Positions 57,825 through 64,000 of a stretch of 64,000 nt of DNA are shown in pieces. Under the pieces are notes generated by a model that did no database searches, was not told where the DNA came from, and saw nothing but the letters and a program-made list of their open reading frames with translations. The position numbers and the translations under genes are program-made. How positions within the stretch are numbered: position 1 is the first letter of the stretch; the number at the start of each line of letters is the position of its first letter. Source of the stretch: Crossaster papposus (Eukaryota > Echinodermata > Asteroidea > Velatida > Solasteridae); NCBI GenBank assembly GCA_037893245.1, contig JBAIAA010000667.1:230138-294137 (forward strand), read 5' to 3'.

Positions 57825-58110
57825 TTCGGGAGGGGATACGGAATGCCTAGCACCATATCCAAGCCGGGTGGCTAAAAACTGCTCACTCGACTCTACTAAA
57901 ATGCACACTGCGACTTTATTCGACCCTATACTGACCCTTATGTCTCAACTCGACTCGAGTGATTTCCCTAAGACGGCTCGACTGCAGCCGAATCACTTAA
58001 TACGGTAAGTCGTAATACTCTGGTTAATTATCACAGTTAATGCACTGAGATACATAATACGCACGAGCACCATTTAAAGAAACCGAAATTAAATACAAAA
58101 TTAAACAAAA

Positions 58111-58182
58111 TGCGTTGGCCGGGAGTTGAACCCGGGTCAATTGCTTGGAAGGCAACTATTCTAACCGCTATACCACCAACGC
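58111..58182 (-). tRNA. trnG(ucc): tRNA-Gly (UCC), copy 164
   Basis: Consensus. Left spacer +1 T. Confidence 0.96.
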
Positions 58183-58467
58183 TTCGGGAGGGGATACGGA
58201 ATGCCTAGCACCATATCCAAGCCGGGTGGCAAAAACTGCTCACTCGACTCTACTAAAATGCACACTGCGACTTTATTCGACCCTATACTGACCCTTATGT
58301 CTCAACTCGACTCGAGTGATTTCCCTAAGACGGCTCGACTGCAGCCGAATCACTTAATACGGTAAGTCGTAATACTCTGGTTAATTATCACAGTTAATGC
58401 ACTGAGATACATAATACGCACGAGCACCATTTAAAGAAACCGAAATTAAATACAAAATTAAACAAAA

Positions 58468-58539
58468 TGCGTTGGCCGGGAGTTGAACCCGGGTCAATTG
58501 CTTGGAAGGCAACTATTCTAACCGCTATACCACCAACGC
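58468..58539 (-). tRNA. trnG(ucc): tRNA-Gly (UCC), copy 165
   Basis: Consensus. Confidence 0.96.
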
Positions 58540-58824
58540 TTCGGGAGGGGATACGGAATGCCTAGCACCATATCCAAGCCGGGTGGCAAAAACTGCTCAC
58601 TCGACTCTACTAAAATGCACACTGCGACTTTATTCGACCCTATACTGACCCTTATGTCTCAACTCGACTCGAGTGATTTCCCTAAGACGGCTCGACTGCA
58701 GCCGAATCACTTAATACGGTAAGTCGTAATACTCTGGTTAATTATCAAAGTTAATGCACTGAGATACATAATACGCACGAGCACCATTTAAAGAAACCGA
58801 AATTAAATACAAAATTAAACAAAA

Positions 58825-58896
58825 TGCGTTGGCCGGGAGTTGAACCCGGGTCAATTGCTTGGAAGGCAACTATTCTAACCGCTATACCACCAACGC
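58825..58896 (-). tRNA. trnG(ucc): tRNA-Gly (UCC), copy 166
   Basis: Consensus. TCAAAG marker at left, shared with copy 119. Confidence 0.96.
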
Positions 58897-59181
58897 TTCG
58901 GGAGGTGATACGGAATGCCTAGCACCATATCCAAGCCGGGTGGCAAAAACTGCTCACTCGACTCTACTAAAATGCACACTGCGACTTTATTCGACCCTAT
59001 ACTGACCCTTATGTCTCAACTAGACTCGAGTGATTTCCCTAAGACGGCTCGACTGCAGCCGAATCACTTAATACCGTAAGTCGTAATACTCTGGTTAATT
59101 ATCACAGTTAAGGCACTGAGATACATAATACGCACGAGCACCATTTAAAGAAACCGAAATTAAATACAAAATTAAACAAAA

Positions 59182-59253
59182 TGCGTTGGCCGGGAGTTGA
59201 ACCCGGGTCAATTGCTTGGAAGGCAACTATTCTAACCGCTATACCACCAACGC
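59182..59253 (-). tRNA. trnG(ucc): tRNA-Gly (UCC), copy 167
   Basis: Consensus. Confidence 0.96.
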
Positions 59254-59538
59254 TTCGGGAGGGGATACGGAATGCCTAGCACCATATCCAAGCCGGGTGG
59301 CAACAACTGCTCACTCGACTCTACTAAAATGCACACTGCGACTTTATTCGACCCTATACTGACCCTTATGTCTCAACTCGACTCGAGTGATTTCCCTAAG
59401 ACGGCTCGACTGCAGCCGAATCACTTAATACGGTAAGTCGTAATACTCTGGTTAATTATCACAGTTAATGCACTGAGATACATAATACGCACGAGCACCA
59501 TTTAAAGAAACCGAAATTAAATACAAAATTAAACAAAA

Positions 59539-59610
59539 TGCGTTGGCCGGGAGTTGAACCCGGGTCAATTGCTTGGAAGGCAACTATTCTAACCGCTATA
59601 CCACCAACGC
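59539..59610 (-). tRNA. trnG(ucc): tRNA-Gly (UCC), copy 168
   Basis: Consensus. Confidence 0.96.
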
Positions 59611-59895
59611 TTCGGGAGGGGATACGGAATGCCTAGCACCATATCCAAGCCGGGTGGCAAAAACTGCTCACTCGACTCTACTAAAATGCACACTGCGACT
59701 TTATTCGACCCTATACTGACCCTTATGTCTCAACTCGACTCGAGTGATTTCCCTAAGACGGCTCGACTGCAGCCGAATCACTTAATACGGTAAGTCGTAA
59801 TACTCTGGTTAATTATCACAGTTAATGCACTGAGATACATAATACGCACGAGCACCATTTAAAGAAACCGAAATTAAATACAAAATTAAACAAAA

Positions 59896-59967
59896 TGCGT
59901 TGGCCGGGAGTTGAACCCGGGTCAATTGCTTGGAAGGCAACTATTCTAACCGCTATACCACCAACGC
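59896..59967 (-). tRNA. trnG(ucc): tRNA-Gly (UCC), copy 169
   Basis: Consensus. Confidence 0.96.
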
Positions 59968-60252
59968 TTCGGGAGGGGATACGGAATGCCTAGCACCATA
60001 TCCAAGCCGGGTGGCAAAAACTGCTCACTCGACTCTACTAAAATGCACACTGCGACTTTATTCGACCCTATACTGACCCTTATGTCTCAACTCGACTCGA
60101 GTGATTTCCCTAAGACGGCTCGACTGCAGCCGAATCACTTAATACGGTAAGTCGTAATACTCTGGTTAATTATCACAGTTAATGCACTGAGATACATAAT
60201 ACGCACGAGCACCATTTAAAGAAACCGAAATTAAATACAAAATTAAACAAAA

Positions 60253-60324
60253 TGCGTTGGCCGGGAGTTGAACCCGGGTCAATTGCTTGGAAGGCAACTA
60301 TTCTAACCGCTATACCACCAACGC
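60253..60324 (-). tRNA. trnG(ucc): tRNA-Gly (UCC), copy 170
   Basis: Consensus. Confidence 0.96.
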
Positions 60325-60609
60325 TTCGGGAGGGGATACGGAATGCCTAGCACCATATCCAAGCCGGGTGGCAAAAACTGCTCACTCGACTCTACTAAAA
60401 TGCACACTGCGACTTTATTCGACCCTATAATGACCCTGATGTCTCAACTCGACTCGAGTGATTTCCCTAAGACGGCTCGACTGCAGCCGAATCACTTAAT
60501 ACGGTAAGTCGTAATACTCTGGTTAATTATCACAGTTAATGCACTGAGATACATAATACGCACGAGCACCATTTAAAGAAACTGAAATTAAATACAAAAT
60601 TAAACAAAA

Positions 60610-60681
60610 TGCGTTGGCCGGGAGTTGAACCCGGGTCAATTGCTTGGAAGGCAACTATTCTAACCGCTATACCACCAACGC
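60610..60681 (-). tRNA. trnG(ucc): tRNA-Gly (UCC), copy 171
   Basis: Consensus. CTGATG at left. Confidence 0.96.
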
Positions 60682-60967
60682 TTCGGGAGGGGATACGGAA
60701 TGCCTAGCACCATATCCAAGCCGGGTGGCTAAAAACTGCTCACTCGACTCTACTAAAATGCACACTGCGACTTTATTCGACCCTATACTGACCCTTATGT
60801 CTCAACTCGACTCGAGTGATTTTCCTAAGACGGCTCGACTGCAGCCGAATCACTTAATACGGTAAGTCGTAATACTCTGGTTAATTATCACAGTTAATGC
60901 ACTGAGATACATAATACGCACGAGCACCATTTAAAGAAACCGAAATTAAATACAAAATTAAACAAAA

Positions 60968-61039
60968 TGCGTTGGCCGGGAGTTGAACCCGGGTCAATTG
61001 CTTGGAAGGCAACTATTCTAACCGCTATACCACCAACGC
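60968..61039 (-). tRNA. trnG(ucc): tRNA-Gly (UCC), copy 172
   Basis: Consensus. Left spacer is the last with +1 T. Confidence 0.96.
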
Positions 61040-61324
61040 TTCGGGAGGGGATACGGAATGCCTAGCACCATATCCAAGCCGGGTGGCAAAAACTGCTCAC
61101 TCGACTCTACTAAAATGCACACTGCGACTTTATTCGACCCTATACTGACCCTGATGTCTCAACTCGACTCGAGTGATTTCCCTAAGACGGCTCGACTGCA
61201 GCCGAATCACTTAATACGGTAAGTCGTAATACTCTGGTTAATTATCACAGTTAATGCACTGAGATACATAATACGCACGAGCACCATTTAAAGAAACCGA
61301 AATTAAATACAAAATTAAACAAAA

Positions 61325-61396
61325 TGCGTTGGCCGGGAGTTGAACCCGGGTCAATTGCTTGGAAGGCAACTATTCTAACCGCTATACCACCAACGC
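61325..61396 (-). tRNA. trnG(ucc): tRNA-Gly (UCC), copy 173
   Basis: Consensus. CTGATG at left. Confidence 0.96.
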
Positions 61397-61681
61397 TTCG
61401 GGAGGGGATACGGAATGCCTAGCACCATATCCAAGCCGGGTGGCAAAAACTGCTCACTCGACTCTACTAAAATGCACACTGCGACTTTATTCGACCCTAT
61501 ACTGACCCTTATGTCTCAACTCGACTCGAGTGATTTCCCTAAGACGGCTCGACTGCAGCCGAATCACTTAATACGGTAAGTCGTAATACTCTGGTTAATT
61601 ATCACAGTTAATGCACTGAGATACATAATACGCACGAGCACCATTTAAAGAAACCGAAATTAAATACAAAATTAAACAAAA

Positions 61682-61753
61682 TGCGTTGGCCGGGAGTTGA
61701 ACCCGGGTCAATTGCTTGGAAGGCAACTATTCTAACCGCTATACCACCAACGC
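61682..61753 (-). tRNA. trnG(ucc): tRNA-Gly (UCC), copy 174
   Basis: Consensus. Confidence 0.96.
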
Positions 61754-62038
61754 TTCGGGAGGGGATACGGAATGCCTAGCACCATATCCAAGCCGGGTGG
61801 CAACAACTGCTCACTCGACTCTACTAAAATGCACACTGCGACTTTATTCGACCCTATACTGACCCTTATGTCTCAACTCGACTCGAGTGATTTCCCTAAG
61901 ACGGCTCGACTGCAGCCGAATCACTTAATACGGTAAGTCGTAATACTCTGGTTAATTATCACAGTTAATGCACTGAGATACATAATACGCACGAGCACCA
62001 TTTAAAGAAACCGAAATTAAATACAAAATTAAACAAAA

Positions 62039-62110
62039 TGCGTTGGCCGGGAGTTGAACCCGGGTCAATTGCTTGGAAGGCAACTATTCTAACCGCTATA
62101 CCACCAACGC
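62039..62110 (-). tRNA. trnG(ucc): tRNA-Gly (UCC), copy 175
   Basis: Consensus. Confidence 0.96.
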
Positions 62111-62395
62111 TTCGGGAGGGGATACGGAATGCCTAGCACCATATCCAAGCCGGGTGGCAAAAACTGCTCACTCGACTCTACTAAAATGCACACTGCGACT
62201 TTATTCGACCCTATACTGACCCTTATGTCTCAACTCGACTCGAGTGATTTCCCTAAGACGGCTCGACTGCAGCCGAATCACTTAATACGGTAAGTCGTAA
62301 TACTCTGGTTAATTATCACAGTTAATGCACTGAGATACATAATACGCACGAGCACCATTTAAAGAAACCGAAATTAAATACAAAATTAAACAAAA

Positions 62396-62467
62396 TGCGT
62401 TGGCCGGGAGTTGAACCCGGGTCAATTGCTTGGAAGGCAACTATTGTAACCGCTATACCACCAACGC
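62396..62467 (-). tRNA. trnG(ucc): tRNA-Gly (UCC), copy 176, G22C
   Basis: The change at 62446 replaces G22 with C, losing the U13-G22 wobble at the top of the D stem. Confidence 0.91.
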
Positions 62468-62752
62468 TTCGGGAGGGGATACTGAATGCCTAGCACCATA
62501 TCCAAGCCGGGTGGCAAAAACTGCTCACTCGACTCTACTAAAATGCACACTGCGACTTTATTCGACCCTATACTGACCCTTATGTCTCAACTCGACTCGA
62601 GTGATTTCCCTAAGACGGCTCGACTGCAGCCGAATCACTTAATACGGTAAGTCGTAATACTCTGGTTAATTATCACAGTTAATGCACTGAGATACATAAT
62701 ACGCACGAGCACCATTTAAAGAAACCGAAATTAAATACAAAATTAAACAAAA

Positions 62753-62824
62753 TGCGTTGGCCGGGAGTTGAACCCGGGTCAATTGCTTGGAAGGCAACTA
62801 TTCTAACCGCTATACCACCAACGC
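62753..62824 (-). tRNA. trnG(ucc): tRNA-Gly (UCC), copy 177
   Basis: Consensus. Confidence 0.96.
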
Positions 62825-63109
62825 TTCGGGAGGGGATACGGAATGCCTAGCACCATATCCAAGCCGGGTGGCAAAAACTGCTCACTCGACTCTACTAAAA
62901 TGCACACTCCGACTTTATTCGACCCTATACTGACCCTTATGTCTCAACTCGACTCGAGTGATTTCCCTAAGACGGCTCGACTGCAGCCGAATCACTTAAT
63001 ACGGTAAGTCGTAATACTCTGGTTAATTATCACAGTTAATGCACTGAGATACATAATACGCACGAGCACCATTTAAAAAAACCGAAATTAAATACAAAAT
63101 TAAACAAAA

Positions 63110-63181
63110 TGCGTTGGCCGGGAGTTGAACCCGGGTCAATTGCTTGGAAGGCAACTATTCTAACCGCTATACCACCAACGC
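63110..63181 (-). tRNA. trnG(ucc): tRNA-Gly (UCC), copy 178
   Basis: Consensus. Confidence 0.96.
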
Positions 63182-63466
63182 TTCGGGAGGGGATACGGAA
63201 TGCCTAGCACCATATCCAAGCCGGGTGGCAAAAACTGCTCACTCGACTCTACTAAAATGCACACTGCGACTTTATTCGACCCTATACTGACCCTTATGTC
63301 TCAACTCGACTCGAGTGATTTCCCTAAGACGGCTCGACTGCAGCCGAATCACTTAATACGGTAAGTCGTAATACTCTGGTTAATTATCACAGTTAATGCA
63401 CTGAGATACATAATACGCACGAGCACCATTTAAAGAAACCGAAATTAAATACAAAATTAAACAAAA

Positions 63467-63538
63467 TGCGTTGGCCGGGAGTTGAACCCGGGTCAATTGC
63501 TTGGAAGGCAACTATTCTAACCGCTATACCACCAACGC
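63467..63538 (-). tRNA. trnG(ucc): tRNA-Gly (UCC), copy 179
   Basis: Consensus. Confidence 0.96.
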
Positions 63539-63823
63539 TTCGGGAGGGGATACGGAATGCCTAGCACCATATCCAAGCCGGGTGGCAAAAACTGCTCACT
63601 CGACTCTACTAAAATGCACACTGCGACTTTATTCGACCCTATACTGACCCTTATGTCTCAACTCGACTCGAGTGATTTCCCTAAGACGGCTCGACTGCAG
63701 CCGAATCACTTAATACGGTAAGTCGTAATACTCTGGTTAATTATCACAGTTAATGCACTGAGATACATAATACGCACGAGCACCATTTAAAGAAACCGAA
63801 ATTAAATACAAAATTAAACAAAA

Positions 63824-63895
63824 TGCGTTGGCCGGGAGTTGAACCCGGGTCAATTGCTTGGAAGGCAACTATTCTAACCGCTATACCACCAACGC
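63824..63895 (-). tRNA. trnG(ucc): tRNA-Gly (UCC), copy 180
   Basis: Consensus; last complete gene in the window. Confidence 0.96.
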
Positions 63896-64000
63896 TTCGG
63901 GAGGGGATACGGAATGCCTAGCACCATATCCAAGCCGGGTGGCAAAAACTGCTCACTCGACTCTACTAAAATGCACACTGCGACTTTATTCGACCCTATA
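63896..64000. repeat. Partial spacer at right window edge
   Basis: First 105 bp of a normal spacer, cut by the window end. The array continues in phase, so its right edge is not here. Confidence 0.95.

Larger units (their letters stand above)
1..64000 (-). repeat. Tandem tRNA-Gly(UCC) gene array, 357-bp unit
   Basis: The window is filled end to end by a direct tandem repeat with a basic period of 357 bp. Each unit holds one minus-strand tRNA-Gly(UCC) gene and a spacer of about 285 bp. 180 complete genes were placed one by one. Units differ by scattered substitutions and a few length variants: minus 107 bp in five units, minus 53 bp in one, plus 5 bp in 17 (one of these also plus 1), plus 1 bp in 11, minus 1 bp in one, and one fused unit without a gene. 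No unit is inverted and nothing unrelated is inserted. Both array edges lie outside the window. The near identity of units implies recent amplification or continuing homogenisation; that step is inference. Confidence 0.98.

Noticed and set aside
38491-60865. Plus-strand open frames of 64-73 codons (starting MEGNYSNRY) in ten units between 38.5 and 60.9 kb
   Set aside because: They start at TTG inside the antisense of the tRNA anticodon loop and run into the spacer. They stay open only in units with one extra T; other units close the frame early. No codon bias, no homology I recognise, no start signal. By-products of the repeat.
1-64000. CRISPR-like array of repeats and spacers
   Set aside because: The unit is 357 bp, the spacers are nearly identical to each other, and the constant part is a eukaryotic tRNA gene.
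1-64000. tRNA-derived SINE family
   Set aside because: The copies are head to tail in fixed phase with no poly-A tails, no target-site duplications and no interspersed host sequence. The cloverleaf is intact, unlike SINE heads.
1-64000. Entamoeba-type tRNA array
   Set aside because: Those arrays have short tandem repeats between the genes and usually several isoacceptors per unit. The spacer here is complex, not AT-extreme, and holds no internal short repeats.
1-64000. Bacterial or organellar tRNA cluster
   Set aside because: Discriminator A73, lack of CCA, strong B box and T-run terminator fit nuclear pol III genes; bacterial glycine tRNAs have U73.

Overview
The whole 64-kb window is one uninterrupted head-to-tail tandem array. 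The basic unit is 357 bp: one 72-nt glycine tRNA gene with anticodon UCC on the minus strand, plus about 285 bp of spacer. I located 180 complete tRNA genes by eye, all in the same orientation. The 179 start-to-start distances sum exactly to the covered span: 143 of 357 bp, 16 of 362, 11 of 358, 5 of 250, and one each of 356, 363, 304 and 534. No protein-coding gene, rRNA, transposon, CRISPR array or unique sequence is visible.

The host is a eukaryote. The tRNA has A at discriminator position 73, no encoded CCA, good internal A and B boxes for RNA polymerase III, and a T4 run directly after the gene. The acceptor stem and 5' third resemble the animal Gly-UCC tRNA as I remember it, and T4 terminators fit animals or plants better than budding yeast. 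The taxon cannot be fixed from this window. No chromosome end or array edge is seen; both window ends cut through a spacer.

Regional layout, by spacer markers. 1-3.4 kb: plain 357-bp units. 3.4-9.0 kb: a 2,999-bp nine-unit block duplicated in tandem, with 250-bp short units, ending in a fused unit that has lost its tRNA gene (8.8-9.3 kb). 9.3-12.7 kb: plain units plus one more 250-bp unit. 12.7-44.4 kb: units carrying a 5-bp GGCTC insertion, mixed with copies altered at tRNA position 30, including a 2,861-bp eight-unit tandem duplication at 29.2-35.0 kb. 44.6-49.6 kb: a four-unit (1,428 bp) higher-order repeat. 38-61 kb: units with one extra T. 61-64 kb: nearly uniform units.

About 155 of the 180 genes match the consensus exactly and 25 differ. 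Two changes hit the anticodon: copy 112 reads UGC (alanine) and copy 144 reads UCU (arginine). Copy 153 carries a compensatory change of the conserved 53-61 pair. The array looks like a tRNA-gene satellite, homogenised by unequal exchange, in which most genes still look functional. Whether it serves high glycine (GGA) decoding demand, a chromatin role or neither cannot be decided from sequence alone.
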